Shown: positions 9,144 through 17,707 of the stretch, in pieces
How the letters are laid out: each line of letters starts with the position of its first letter
How positions within the stretch are numbered: the stretch's first letter is position 1
DNA from: Thauera humireducens
Lineage (GTDB): Bacteria; Pseudomonadota; Gammaproteobacteria; Burkholderiales; Rhodocyclaceae
Length of the DNA stretch: 64,000 nucleotides
Direction: 5' to 3'
Assembly (NCBI RefSeq): GCF_001051995.2
Contig: NZ_CP014646.1
Coordinates: 744,001-808,000, forward strand
Made by a program: the position numbers and the translations under genes
The notes under the pieces: generated by a model
The model's database searches: none
What the model saw: the letters and a program-made list of their open reading frames with translations, nothing else
What the model was told of the DNA's origin: nothing

Positions 9144-9250
9144 GCCTAACGCCCGCCTCAACTGCCGGAGGTTAATGGCGCCTTTTTTGCAGCTCCACCG
9201 CAAAAAAAGGTGACAGTAACCGGAGGTCAGATTGCAGGCGCTTGTTAACT
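9144..9250 (-). other. attC site of the dfrA cassette
   Basis: About 107 bp between a GTTAAC-type box at the dfrA stop and GCCTAAC (9144-9150) before aacA4, including a long imperfect palindrome with T-rich and A-rich arms. Confidence 0.82.
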
Positions 9251-9623
9251 CTTTTGCCAGATTTGATAACAATAGTTAATGTTAGACTCGAAATCTTGCT
9301 CAAATACCAACTTGAATGTATCTGGGATTTCAGGAAAAACTATGTCTCCATCTCGCTCGATGTCGACTGTTGAAATATGCAAAGTATCTACTTTGGAAAT
9401 CAAGCTTTTGTATATTTCACCACCACCAGAAACGATAACATGATCCGTGATTTCCTCTAAATTTATTAAGGCATCCTGAATTGAGGAGAAAACCATTACA
9501 CCCTCATCATTCGTAGAAAAATTAGAGCGAGTTACAACTGCATACTTTCGATTTGGGAGAGCGCCCATTGACTCAAAAGTTTTGCGCCCAACTAAAAGCC
9601 ATTGATTATATGTAATTGCCTTA
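9245..9623 (-). pseudogene. dfrA: Trimethoprim-resistant dihydrofolate reductase dfrA, 3' part
   Basis: This fragment encodes the last ~125 residues, from [19 protein letters not shown] through [15 protein letters not shown] to [12 protein letters not shown], of an integron-type (DfrA1 group) dihydrofolate reductase. The sequence is closest, from memory, to DfrA16/DfrA27. The first ~32 codons lie at 10726-10820 on the other side of an IS630-family element. Base composition is much more AT-rich than the neighbours, normal for this cassette. As the N-terminus with the folate-site Asp/Trp region is separated, a functional enzyme is unlikely. Confidence 0.92.
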
Positions 9624-10723
9624 CTAACGTTCCCGTAAGTAGTGTCATGTGAGCGATAATATGCCCCATGAAATGCAAACGACCTTCCGACGGCCGTGCC
9701 CTCGATCATCACACCTTGCAGGTGATGCGGCAGCAGGCTGTCAAAGCAGTGCGTGAGGGGCAGACAGTGCAAAGCGTCGCGGCGGCGTATGGCGTGAATG
9801 AGCGCAGCGTTTTCCGGTGGCTCGCCGACTTTGCCAATGGCGGGCAGAACGCATTGCTGGCCAAGCCGATTCCGGGGCGCCCCAGCAAACTCAGCGCCGA
9901 GGAGTTGTCGTGGATCGCCAATGCCGTTCGTGACCATAACCCGCAGCAGTTCAAGTTCGAGTTCGGCTTGTGGACGCTGTCGCTGATCCGTCACCTGATC
10001 AAGCGCCAGTTCAAGAAGGAGTTGTCGGTCTCCTCGGTCCACCGTCTCATGAAGATCCTGGGCTTCAGCGCCCAGAAGCCGCTCTACCAGGCGTGGCAGC
10101 AAGACCCGGTGCTGGTGCGCACGTGGGAGACGGAGACCTACCCCACGATCCGCGCCGAAGCCAAGCGGGTCGGCGCAACGATCTACTTTGGCGACGAGTC
10201 GGGTATCCGCTCGGATTACCACACCGGCACGACCTGGGCGCCGCAGGGCCAGACGCCGGTGGTGCAGGCGACGGGCCGGCGCTTCTCGCTGAACATGATC
10301 TCGGCGGTTAGCACGCAGGGCGAGTTTCGATTCATGTTGCATGAAGGCTCGGTTGGCGCGAAGGTGTTCGTCGAGTTCCTCAAGCGCTTGATGGTCAATG
10401 CCGAGAAGCCGGTGTTTCTGATCGTCGATGGTCATCCGATCCACAAGGCAAAGATGGTCAAGAGCTACGTCGAGGGCTTGGACGGCAAGCTCAAACTCTT
10501 CTACCTGCCGCCGTACTCGCCGCATCTGAACCCCGATGAAACGGTCTGGGCTCATGTGAAGCGCAAGGTTTCGCGCCAGTTGGTCGAGAGTGCCGAGGAG
10601 ATGAAGCGACTCGCACTCGGTGCATTGCGCAGCATCCAGAAGCTCCCTGAACTCGTGAAGTCATTTTTCAGGCAGCCAGAGTGCCGCTATATCCTGGAAT
10701 GACTCTACTTATTGAAAAGTTAG
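9624..10723. mobile_element. IS630-family insertion sequence (1100 bp) in dfrA
   Basis: The element is bounded by CTAAC...GTTAG ends with imperfect inverted repeats (shared TAAGTAG and GTCAT) and flanked by TA on both sides (9622-9623 and 10724-10725), the TA duplication that IS630 elements make. Removing it plus one TA rejoins TTT AAG GCA ATT and restores the dfrA frame exactly. Confidence 0.92.
9668..10702 (+). CDS. IS630-family transposase
   Basis: A 344-residue DDE transposase. An N-terminal helix-turn-helix ([19 protein letters not shown], ~residues 35-55) binds the ends; the C-terminal catalytic part shows [11 protein letters not shown] (first Asp), [14 protein letters not shown] (second Asp) and [20 protein letters not shown], the hallmark C-terminal motif of IS630 transposases with the acidic third residue. 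The gene fills nearly the whole element and is transcribed opposite to the interrupted dfrA. The length is normal and I see no frameshift, so the element may be active. Confidence 0.95.
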   Translation: MKCKRPSDGRALDHHTLQVMRQQAVKAVREGQTVQSVAAAYGVNERSVFRWLADFANGGQNALLAKPIPGRPSKLSAEELSWIANAVRDHNPQQFKFEFGLWTLSLIRHLIKRQFKKELSVSSVHRLMKILGFSAQKPLYQAWQQDPVLVRTWETETYPTIRAEAKRVGATIYFGDESGIRSDYHTGTTWAPQGQTPVVQATGRRFSLNMISAVSTQGEFRFMLHEGSVGAKVFVEFLKRLMVNAEKPVFLIVDGHPIHKAKMVKSYVEGLDGKLKLFYLPPYSPHLNPDETVWAHVKRKVSRQLVESAEEMKRLALGALRSIQKLPELVKSFFRQPECRYILE

Positions 10724-10820
10724 TAAATAGAAGTTGCTCGCCTTTGGCGCTCCATGGAATATCTGGTCCATTACCGATAATACCGTTCTTCGACTTGGCA
10801 GCCATTAGTGATAACTTCAC
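10724..10820 (-). pseudogene. dfrA: dfrA, 5' part, cut by the IS630-family element
   Basis: GTG start at 10820, preceded by GGGAG; it encodes about 32 residues ([17 protein letters not shown], then [13 protein letters not shown]) and then runs into the insertion. The rest is at 9245-9623. It is the first cassette after attI1, so it is also the promoter-proximal gene of the array. Confidence 0.92.
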
Positions 10821-10837
10821 GATTTCTCCCTCGAGTT

Positions 10838-10895
10838 AACTTTGTTTTAGGGCGACTGCCCTGCTGCGTAACATCGTTGCTGCTCCATAACATCA
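10838..10895 (-). other. attI1: attI1 recombination site (first integron)
   Basis: Matches the class 1 integron attI1 region; on the minus strand it runs from TGATGTTATGGAGCAGC to CCTAAAACAAAGTT, joined directly to the dfrA cassette. Partial or complete copies recur at 22039-22096 and 35157-35214. Confidence 0.92.
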
Positions 10896-10946
10896 AACAT
10901 CGACCCACGGCGTAACGCGCTTGCTGCTTGGATGCCCGAGGCATAG

Positions 10947-10964
10947 ACTGTACAAAAAAACAGT
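10947..10964. promoter_or_regulatory. LexA box upstream of intI1
   Basis: ACTGTACAAAAAAACAGT, an inverted repeat of the CTGT-N8-ACAG kind, ends 11 bases before the intI1 start. LexA repression of intI1 through this site and its relief in the SOS response is established for class 1 integrons. Confidence 0.85.
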
Positions 10965-10975
10965 CATAACAAGCC

Positions 10976-11989
10976 ATGAAAACCGCCACTGCGCCGTTAC
11001 CACCGCTGCGTTCGGTCAAGGTTCTGGACCAGTTGCGTGAGCGCATACGCTACTTGCATTACAGTTTACGAACCGAACAGGCTTATGTCCACTGGGTTCG
11101 TGCCTTCATCCGTTTCCACGGTGTGCGTCACCCGGCAACCTTGGGCAGCAGCGAAGTCGAGGCATTTCTGTCCTGGCTGGCGAACGAGCGCAAGGTTTCG
11201 GTCTCCACGCATCGTCAGGCATTGGCGGCCTTGCTGTTCTTCTACGGCAAGGTGCTGTGCACGGATCTGCCCTGGCTTCAGGAGATCGGAAGACCTCGGC
11301 CGTCGCGGCGCTTGCCGGTGGTGCTGACCCCGGATGAAGTGGTTCGCATCCTCGGTTTTCTGGAAGGCGAGCATCGTTTGTTCGCCCAGCTTCTGTATGG
11401 AACGGGCATGCGGATCAGTGAGGGTTTGCAACTGCGGGTCAAGGATCTGGATTTCGATCACGGCACGATCATCGTGCGGGAGGGCAAGGGCTCCAAGGAT
11501 CGGGCCTTGATGTTACCCGAGAGCTTGGCACCCAGCCTGCGCGAGCAGCTGTCGCGTGCACGGGCATGGTGGCTGAAGGACCAGGCCGAGGGCCGCAGCG
11601 GCGTTGCGCTTCCCGACGCCCTTGAGCGGAAGTATCCGCGCGCCGGGCATTCCTGGCCGTGGTTCTGGGTTTTTGCGCAGCACACGCATTCGACCGATCC
11701 ACGGAGCGGTGTCGTGCGTCGCCATCACATGTATGACCAGACCTTTCAGCGCGCCTTCAAACGTGCCGTAGAACAAGCAGGCATCACGAAGCCCGCCACA
11801 CCGCACACCCTCCGCCACTCGTTCGCGACGGCCTTGCTCCGCAGCGGTTACGACATTCGAACCGTGCAGGATCTGCTCGGCCATTCCGACGTCTCTACGA
11901 CGATGATTTACACGCATGTGCTGAAAGTTGGCGGTGCCGGAGTGCGCTCACCGCTTGATGCGCTGCCGCCCCTCACTAGTGAGAGGTAG
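10976..11989 (+). CDS. intI1: Class 1 integron integrase IntI1 (complete)
   Basis: A full-length 337-residue tyrosine recombinase that captures and shuffles gene cassettes at attI1 and attC. It begins [20 protein letters not shown]. Catalytic features are visible: [17 protein letters not shown] (first Arg), [15 protein letters not shown] (His-x-x-Arg) and [15 protein letters not shown] (His and the nucleophilic Tyr), plus the IntI-specific extra helix region around [15 protein letters not shown]. Of three intI1 copies in this transposon it is the only complete one, so it alone could mobilise all the cassettes. Transcription is opposite to its cassette array. Confidence 0.98.
11063..11091 (-). 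promoter_or_regulatory. Pc cassette promoter, PcH1 type
   Basis: Inside intI1, on the minus strand: -35 TGGACA (11086-11091), 17-base spacer, -10 TAAACT (11063-11068). This hybrid combination is the PcH1 variant, somewhat stronger than PcW in published comparisons. It drives dfrA, aacA4 and catB3 leftwards. Confidence 0.9.
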
Positions 11990-12097
11990 GGCAGCGCAAG
12001 TCAATCCTGGCGGATTCACTACCCCTGCGCGAAGGCCATCGGTGCCGCATCGAACGGCCGGTTGCGGAAAGTCCTCCCTGCGTCCGCTGATGGCCGA
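11990..12097. other. Truncated 5'-conserved segment of the class 1 integron
   Basis: DNA beyond intI1 follows the standard 5' conserved segment up to CCGCTGATGGCCG and then breaks. The expected outer end (IRi) is missing. The break lies inside a 16-bp motif that recurs inverted at 12873-12888. Confidence 0.8.
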
Positions 12098-12103
12098 TAG
12101 TAC
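12088..12103 (+). repeat. Left arm of a 16-bp inverted repeat flanking a tyrosine recombinase gene
   Basis: TGATGGCCGATAGTAC, perfect inverted match to 12873-12888. The first 10 bases coincide with the end of the integron 5' conserved segment, so this may be a recombination crossover site. Confidence 0.75.
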
Positions 12104-12172
12104 CCCCTCAGCATCATCACCGTAAGCAGCCGCCCGCCGGCAAATGGCGCTTGGCGGGCAGCCGCGCCGGGC

Positions 12173-12793
12173 TCAGATCTCAATCTGCTCGGAGATCTCC
12201 AAGGCATCATCGACCTCGATGCCCAAGTACCGCACCGTCGACTCGAGCTTGGAGTGACCCAGCAGGAGTTGCACCGCCCGCAGGTTCTTCGTGCGCTTGT
12301 AGATCAATGTCGCCTTCGTGCGTCGCATCGAGTGCGTACCGTAGGCGGACGGATCGAGGCCGGCGGCCACCACCCAGTGCTCGACGATCCTCGCGTACTG
12401 ACGGGTAGAGACATGCGGTGAGTCGTGCAGGCGGCTCGGAAAGAGGAAGTCCTCCGCCCTCAGGCCGGCCTTCGCGATCCAGGCAGCCACAGCCGTACGC
12501 GTGGGCTCGGTCAGTTCGAACTGCACAGGCCGCTGCGTTTTCCGTTGCACGACCATGGCGCGTGAGAGCACCTGGTTTCCATGGGTCACGTCGCGCACCC
12601 GCAGGCTGACGAGGTCACACCCTCGGAGCTTGCTATCGATCGCGAGGTTGAACATGGCGAGGTCACGGACTTCGTGCGCGTTCTGCAGATGAATACGGAT
12701 GGCCCAGATGTCCTTGGGTTTGAGCGGTGCCTTCTGGCCCACCAGCTTCCCCTTGTTCCAGGCTTCCCGATGCGGATGTTCTCGGGTTTCCAT
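12173..12793 (-). CDS. Small tyrosine-type recombinase/integrase
   Basis: A 206-residue protein from ATG 12793 (AAGGAG ribosome binding site 7 bases upstream). It consists mainly of the catalytic domain of a tyrosine recombinase: DSKLRGCDLVSLRVRDV (first Arg), THSMRRTKATLIYKR (His-x-x-Arg), QLLLGHSKLESTVRYLGI (His and Tyr). The N-terminal core-binding domain is only a stub, a layout seen in a widespread family of short recombinases on plasmids and in accessory DNA. A perfect 16-bp inverted repeat brackets it (12088-12103, 12873-12888), and one arm merges with the broken integron end, which suggests it mediated the join. Its target is unknown. Confidence 0.87.
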   Translation of the reverse strand: METREHPHREAWNKGKLVGQKAPLKPKDIWAIRIHLQNAHEVRDLAMFNLAIDSKLRGCDLVSLRVRDVTHGNQVLSRAMVVQRKTQRPVQFELTEPTRTAVAAWIAKAGLRAEDFLFPSRLHDSPHVSTRQYARIVEHWVVAAGLDPSAYGTHSMRRTKATLIYKRTKNLRAVQLLLGHSKLESTVRYLGIEVDDALEISEQIEI

Positions 12794-13274
12794 GACAGAC
12801 TCCTTGTTGTTGATCGGAGTCTGATTCTTGAGCCCGTGGCGTGCGGCGGCTATCGGGGAAGATGCCCACAGCGTACTATCGGCCATCACCTGCCGTTGGA
12901 CATCCCAGCAGAATTTTACTAGTCGGCTTGTACTGGAGGACCGGTTTACGGCGGCCAACTCGGAGCTCGCGTTGGCTCAACCCGGCCAGAAGCCGTCACT
13001 GGTCACCCGATCCGGATAGCGGCCACCCGGGCGAGGCGGTATGCTCTCTGCCTATGCGTCAGATGACTCGCAGCAGCCCACTAAGCCGTCGGCTGCTGCT
13101 ATTCCTGTCTTGTTGGCGTGCCTTGCGCCTGGTTCTTACATCTAAACAGTAACTTGCAGGACAAGTTATCTGGCATTCCGAGGATATGCGGAAGAACTGC
13201 CGCCCTAGAACAAAGGTGTCGACAAGTAGGCAGCGCCGTCGATGGTGTGCCCATGCTAATTAGCGATTGAACCG
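12794..13274. other. Gene-free stretch upstream of the ABC-3C operon
   Basis: Contains the right arm of the 16-bp inverted repeat (12873-12888). I see no supported gene; short open frames lack family features or ribosome binding sites. The promoter of the ABC-3C operon should lie in the AT-richer part around 13130-13265, but I cannot point to clear -35/-10 boxes. Confidence 0.5.
12873..12888 (-). repeat. Right arm of the 16-bp inverted repeat flanking the recombinase
   Basis: GTACTATCGGCCATCA on the plus strand, the exact reverse complement of 12088-12103. Confidence 0.75.
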
Positions 13275-14498
13275 ATGACAGGCAAGACCACTGACCAATT
13301 TTCAGCTGGCGAGCAAGGCTTGGGATACATGTATCAAGCGCGACTCGCCCTGCTACAACTGCTCCAATTGCCGGAAGATACTGCCATCTTCCTGGAAAAG
13401 GACGACGACCTCGACTTCATCGACAGCGACGGCGGCAAGTCCTTGGCATCACTCAAGCACAAGGCGATCGGCGATAGGCTGACTGACCTGTCAACGGATT
13501 TCTGGAAGTCCGTCAACATCTGGCTGACGCGATACAAGCGTGATGGCCGCGCTACATCGAACCTGCGGTTCTTCCTGTTCACCACCGGCACGGTATCGAG
13601 CGGTTCGTTCCTAGCCCGTCTTCTCCCTGATCAGCCCGTCGCCACAGGCGATGCGACAGCGCTAACCGAACTTGCCGATGCCGCGCTTGCCGGATCGACA
13701 TCAAAACTCATCGCGCCGATCGCCACGGCTTTCAACGAACTGAGCGATCCGGAGAAGCAGGATTTTCTCGAACGAATCCTAATTCTCGATGGCAACCCAC
13801 GCATCGGCGACATCCCGGCGCTCATTAGGGACAAGCAGTTGCGCTGCATCCGGCGCGAGCACCGCGAGTTCGTCTTCGAGCGGCTGGAGGGCTGGTGGAC
13901 CGATGCCGTGATCAAACAGTTGACTGGCGCCAGGCCGGAAGGAATCTTCGGTTACGAGGTGTCAGACAAACTCTCGAATCTCGCTGAGGAATATAAGGCA
14001 GACAACCTGCCTATCACCTTCCGTGGAAAGGCACCCGCTGACGAGATCGACACGGATGCCGACCCGCGCCTGTTCGTGGCGCAATTGCGCGAAATCGGTA
14101 TTTCCTCGAATAGGATCAGGAGTGCGATTTTGGATTATTACCGGGCTTTCGAACAACGGTCGGCCTGGGCGCGCGAGAACCTGCTTGCGTTGGGAGAAGT
14201 CGAGGAGTACGAGGATCGCCTCGCCGATGAATGGGGTCGCTACAAGGATGTCGCTTTCGAGAAGCTGAAGGGCGACAGCGCGGAAGAGGCACTGCGCGAA
14301 GCCGGCTCCGCCCTCTATAACTGGGCAGAATTTGAGACCGGAAAGATCGAATCCCTACGCATCCGCGCAAGGGTGACTGAGCCTTATGTCCTTCGCGGCA
14401 GCCTCCACATTCTGGCAGATGCCACGCCAGAACCCAGGGTCTACTGGCATCCCAGATTCCTCGATCGCCTTGGCGAGTTGCTGGGGGTGGCCTCGTGA
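13275..14498 (+). CDS. ABC-three component system protein (first gene of the ABC-3C operon)
   Basis: A 407-residue protein beginning MTGKTTDQFSAGEQGLGYMY. The first ~100 residues (GYMYQARLALLQLL, IFLEKDDDLDFID, LASLKHKAI) follow the pattern of the sensor/effector component of ABC-three component systems: an acidic, nuclease-like fold region with E, D and a K within VxxKxK-like strands. The C-terminal ~150 residues look helical (WARENLLALGEVEEYEDRLADEW) like the family's C-terminal domain. The stop overlaps the next start (GTGA, 14495-14498). Such proteins are predicted to act with an SMC-like ATPase in phage or plasmid conflict; the specific activity is inference. Confidence 0.78.
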   Translation: MTGKTTDQFSAGEQGLGYMYQARLALLQLLQLPEDTAIFLEKDDDLDFIDSDGGKSLASLKHKAIGDRLTDLSTDFWKSVNIWLTRYKRDGRATSNLRFFLFTTGTVSSGSFLARLLPDQPVATGDATALTELADAALAGSTSKLIAPIATAFNELSDPEKQDFLERILILDGNPRIGDIPALIRDKQLRCIRREHREFVFERLEGWWTDAVIKQLTGARPEGIFGYEVSDKLSNLAEEYKADNLPITFRGKAPADEIDTDADPRLFVAQLREIGISSNRIRSAILDYYRAFEQRSAWARENLLALGEVEEYEDRLADEWGRYKDVAFEKLKGDSAEEALREAGSALYNWAEFETGKIESLRIRARVTEPYVLRGSLHILADATPEPRVYWHPRFLDRLGELLGVAS

Positions 14499-14983
14499 AA
14501 CGATGGGATCAGCGCCCCTTCGAGATCCGGAACCTGTTCAACCCTGCGTTCTGCGGCTTGGTCTTGTCCCGCGCCCTGCACGGCTATGAGGAAGAAGACG
14601 CCCGCGGCATGCCCTTCTCGCTGACGCTGCTTGTGCTGCCCCTGTGCCTGCACAAGGATTCGCGCGAGGTGATCGCCAACAGTCCGCGCAGCTACCTGCT
14701 CAAGACTGCAGAGAAGAACCAGCAGCTTATGGTGGGCTTCGCCGACCGGGTCACGCAGATGCTGCCGTATGCCTTTGAGGGGTTCGGTCTGCTAATGGAA
14801 CGGGGCTGCATCGCCATCTTGGAAGACGGTCGTATCCAGACCGTGCCCAAGAAGGTGCGCAAGACCGTCGATGGAACCGCCGAAACCGTCTCCTGCCAGA
14901 AAGTGGCGCGCATCGTCGGAAAGGAATTCGCACGCATCGCCGACCGGGCGACTGTTTACACGACTTTCGGGATTCGACCATGA
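14495..14983 (+). CDS. Three-component ABC system middle component
   Basis: A 162-residue protein with GTG start at 14495 overlapping the upstream stop. The sequence RPFEIRNLFNPAFCGLVL, then LLVLPLCLHKDSREVI and the C-terminal ARIADRATVYTTFGIRP, is characteristic of the small middle-component family found between the two larger genes of ABC-3C operons. It is thought to bridge the ATPase and the other component. No catalytic motif is visible. Coupling by overlaps on both sides indicates that the three products act together in fixed proportion. Confidence 0.85.
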   Translation: MKRWDQRPFEIRNLFNPAFCGLVLSRALHGYEEEDARGMPFSLTLLVLPLCLHKDSREVIANSPRSYLLKTAEKNQQLMVGFADRVTQMLPYAFEGFGLLMERGCIAILEDGRIQTVPKKVRKTVDGTAETVSCQKVARIVGKEFARIADRATVYTTFGIRP

Positions 14984-16926
14984 AGATCAGCTCCATCCAT
15001 GTCTACAGCCATGACGGCCAGCGTCGTGACCTCCGGTTCAACGTAGACGGACTCAACGTCATCACTGGTCGTTCCTCCACCGGCAAGTCGGCGCTCTCGG
15101 AGATCATCGAATACTGCATGGGACGCTCCTCGTTCAACGTCCCCGAAGGCATTATCCGCGACAAGGTGGCCTGGTTCACCGTGATCTATCAGTTCGAGAA
15201 AGAACAGGTGCTGGTTGCAAAGCCGACCCCGCCCGGTGGTGGTGCCAGTTGCAGCACGGCAATGCTGCGAAGAGGGGGGCAATTGCAGACGCCCGCGTTC
15301 AATGAGCTGGTGGTGAACACTGACGACGACAGTATCGTAGAACTACTGTCGCGCTTGCTCGGTATTCCCGAGAATCGCACCCAGGTCGCGCTTGAACACA
15401 GCCGCAATAGCTACGACGCGAACGTCAAGCACACGTTTTACTACCTGTTCCAGAAGCAGGGGCTGGTCGCAAACAAGGACCAACTTTTTTACCGACAGAA
15501 CGAGCAGTTCCAGCCGCAGGCGATCCGCGACACGCTTCCGATCCTGCTCGGCGTCTCCTCAAATGACCGCTATGAGTTGGAATCCAAGTTGCGCACAGCG
15601 CAGCGGGATCTGAGAATCACCAACAAAAAGCTGGAGCAGGCGCGCGACGCCGTCGGCACGTCGCATGAGCAGGCTATCGGCCTCTATTCGGAAGCAAAGA
15701 CGGTCGGGGTCATCGGCAACATCGACGAGAATCCGAATGCCGAAGGGATCATCGAGGCCTTGAGGTCGGCACTGTCTTGGATGCCCGAAACAGTGCCGGA
15801 CGACGATGGCAGCCGCGTCTCGCTTCTGGAGGATGAACTGGCCCAGTTGCGCCAAGATCGCCGCGACACTCAGACCCGGATCGATGCCGCGCGACAGTTC
15901 GCTAAACGTTCAGGCGGATACGAGAATGAGGCCGCCGAACAGATAAGCCGGCTCGCCTCGATCAAGGCGCTGCCGAAGAACCCCGGCAGTGGTGAGTGGC
16001 AATGGCCGTTCAGCGAACGAAACCTTGCGCTGGATTCCCCGGTCGCCGTCGTTCTGCTCAACGAATTGGAATCACTCGACAGGGAATTGCGCATCGCTAC
16101 CGGCCAGCGCCCCAAGCTCGAAGCCTACTTGGCCGAGCTGACCAGCAGGGCGGACGGAATAGCGGGCCGTATCAAGCAGAAGGAAGCGGAACTGTCCGCA
16201 GCGATCTCGGCCAACGAACTGATGGACCAGATGGGCACCCGCAACAACGCCGCTGCACGCGTGGTCGGCCGTATCAGCCTGTTCTTGGAAACGCTTCTCC
16301 CGAATGACGATCTTGCCAAACTGGAAGCGGAGAATCGCCGTCTCAACAATAAAGTCAAGCAGCTTGAGGAACAGATCGGCGTCGACGACAGCAACGAGCG
16401 CCTAACCTCGATCCTCAACAACATCTCCGCACAGGTGTCGCGATACATTCAGAAGTTCAACGCCGAATTTGCTCCGTACCCTGCACGGCTCAACCTGCCG
16501 CAGCTAACGATCATCTTCGATCGGCCCGAGCGTCCAGTGCCGATGAGCCGAACCGGCGGCGGCGAAAACCATCTGGCCTACCATCTGTCGGCACTGCTAG
16601 CCCTGCATCTGTTCGCGGCGCAGAACAGCCGCCCAATTCCGCGCTTCCTGCTGATAGACCAACCAACCCAAGTCTACTTTCCGTCCGAACAGATTTACAA
16701 GGATGCCGATGGCTCGGTGCAGAAGACGGAAAAGGATGCCGATCTTGATGCGGTGCGTCGGCTGTTCGAGCTATTGCTTAAGTTCACCCAAGAAGACGTC
16801 CCAGGTTTCCAACTGATCGTCACTGAGCATGCGAACCTGCGCGAGCAGTGGTTCCAGGACGCGCTCGTCGAGGAACCGTGGACCAAGCCGCCCGCGCTGG
16901 TTCCGGAGGATTGGCAACACCAGTGA
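14980..16926 (+). CDS. DUF3732 SMC-like ATPase of the ABC-3C system
   Basis: A 648-residue protein of the DUF3732 family, an SMC/RecN-like ABC ATPase. Walker A is GRSSTGKS at residues 30-37 after the strand DGLNVIT; Walker B is FLLIDQPTQVYFP near residue 550; the signature-like region is SRTGGGENHLAYHLSALLAL. Between ~200 and ~480 lie two long coiled-coil stretches with a short break, the SMC-type arm. The start overlaps the middle component (ATGA). DUF3732 proteins occur almost only in ABC-3C operons, which computational work has classed as biological conflict systems. All motifs are intact, so this copy should be functional. Confidence 0.9.
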   Translation: MKISSIHVYSHDGQRRDLRFNVDGLNVITGRSSTGKSALSEIIEYCMGRSSFNVPEGIIRDKVAWFTVIYQFEKEQVLVAKPTPPGGGASCSTAMLRRGGQLQTPAFNELVVNTDDDSIVELLSRLLGIPENRTQVALEHSRNSYDANVKHTFYYLFQKQGLVANKDQLFYRQNEQFQPQAIRDTLPILLGVSSNDRYELESKLRTAQRDLRITNKKLEQARDAVGTSHEQAIGLYSEAKTVGVIGNIDENPNAEGIIEALRSALSWMPETVPDDDGSRVSLLEDELAQLRQDRRDTQTRIDAARQFAKRSGGYENEAAEQISRLASIKALPKNPGSGEWQWPFSERNLALDSPVAVVLLNELESLDRELRIATGQRPKLEAYLAELTSRADGIAGRIKQKEAELSAAISANELMDQMGTRNNAAARVVGRISLFLETLLPNDDLAKLEAENRRLNNKVKQLEEQIGVDDSNERLTSILNNISAQVSRYIQKFNAEFAPYPARLNLPQLTIIFDRPERPVPMSRTGGGENHLAYHLSALLALHLFAAQNSRPIPRFLLIDQPTQVYFPSEQIYKDADGSVQKTEKDADLDAVRRLFELLLKFTQEDVPGFQLIVTEHANLREQWFQDALVEEPWTKPPALVPEDWQHQ

Positions 16927-16951
16927 TCCATGTCATTTGTCGCGTGGGGCG

Positions 16952-17012
16952 GAATAACCGGTTGCAGCGGACGGACCGCCGCGCGCCCCGCCGCTGAACC
17001 AGAGCGTTAGAT
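16952..17012 (+). other. attC-like site after the ABC-3C operon
   Basis: A palindromic core (CAGCGG at 16965-16970 and CCGCTG at 16991-16996), then 9 bases, then GTTAGAT (17006-17012): the layout of an integron attC right half, in the style of environmental cassettes. The left half is less regular (AATAACC). Confidence 0.6.
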
Positions 17013-17017
17013 TTTCT

Positions 17018-17707
17018 ATGCACATACCCCCATCTCACGTCTTCGAAGCACTCTCGGAAAAGGGTGTCACCGAACTGCATCACGCCAACAGCGTTGCAAC
17101 CGCCTGTCAGTTCATACGGGCGGGATCACTACTTTCTAGAGGCTCTGTGGAGCGGCTTGGCGTTGCGCAAACTCCTCAGGCATCTGACGAAGCGGATCGG
17201 CGATACAGTATCTGGTTCGATGTCTTTCTAGATTCTGTCGATATTCACAGGCGCGCCAGTCGCGCAAACGTCTACGGCCCCGTAATGTTTGTTTTTGACA
17301 TTAACATCATCAACGCAAACGGAACTGGAAGGATTTGGCTTACAAAACTGAACCCCACTAAATGGGCCGGCAAGCCGGACAGCCAACGCTGGTTCCAAGA
17401 TAGGAACGACCTTGAACGGAACTTTGTTAAAGGGCGTTTCGATCAGATGCTCGTCTTGCGCCATTGCGGTGGGGCACTGCCATTTGGAAGGCACCTCAAA
17501 AAGATCATCCTCGACGACCCTAAGCACCAAACGGACCACGATGTTGATCTCTACAGCATGGCAGTTGGAGCTCTTCGTTTGGCGATGCAGGACGCCAAGA
17601 TCGACGTTCCTATAGTTCGGCGGACATGTACTGAAGGGTGTACCTGCGAACAGGACTGGGCAGCAGACGCTGAGAAACTATTTCAGATGTTCGACCCGAA
17701 AATCTAA
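17018..17707 (+). CDS. Uncharacterised cassette-like protein, possibly ADP-ribosyltransferase-related
   Basis: A 229-residue protein starting 6 bases after an attC-like GTTAGAT box. I do not recognise it with certainty. The N-terminal pattern LHHANSVATACQFIRAGSLLSRGSVE, followed by YSIWFDVFLDSVDIHRRAS and YGPVMFVFDINII, loosely recalls DarT-like/DUF4433-type ADP-ribosyltransferase folds (a His early, a 'sets out to be seated' loop, then beta strands), but I cannot see an unambiguous catalytic glutamate. A Cys cluster (CTEGCTCEQD) lies near the C-terminus. Its stop codon overlaps ATCTAAC, an attC-type box, typical of cassette genes. GC content is lower than the host chromosome, suggesting transfer. 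Confidence 0.55.
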   Translation: MHIPPSHVFEALSEKGVTELHHANSVATACQFIRAGSLLSRGSVERLGVAQTPQASDEADRRYSIWFDVFLDSVDIHRRASRANVYGPVMFVFDINIINANGTGRIWLTKLNPTKWAGKPDSQRWFQDRNDLERNFVKGRFDQMLVLRHCGGALPFGRHLKKIILDDPKHQTDHDVDLYSMAVGALRLAMQDAKIDVPIVRRTCTEGCTCEQDWAADAEKLFQMFDPKI

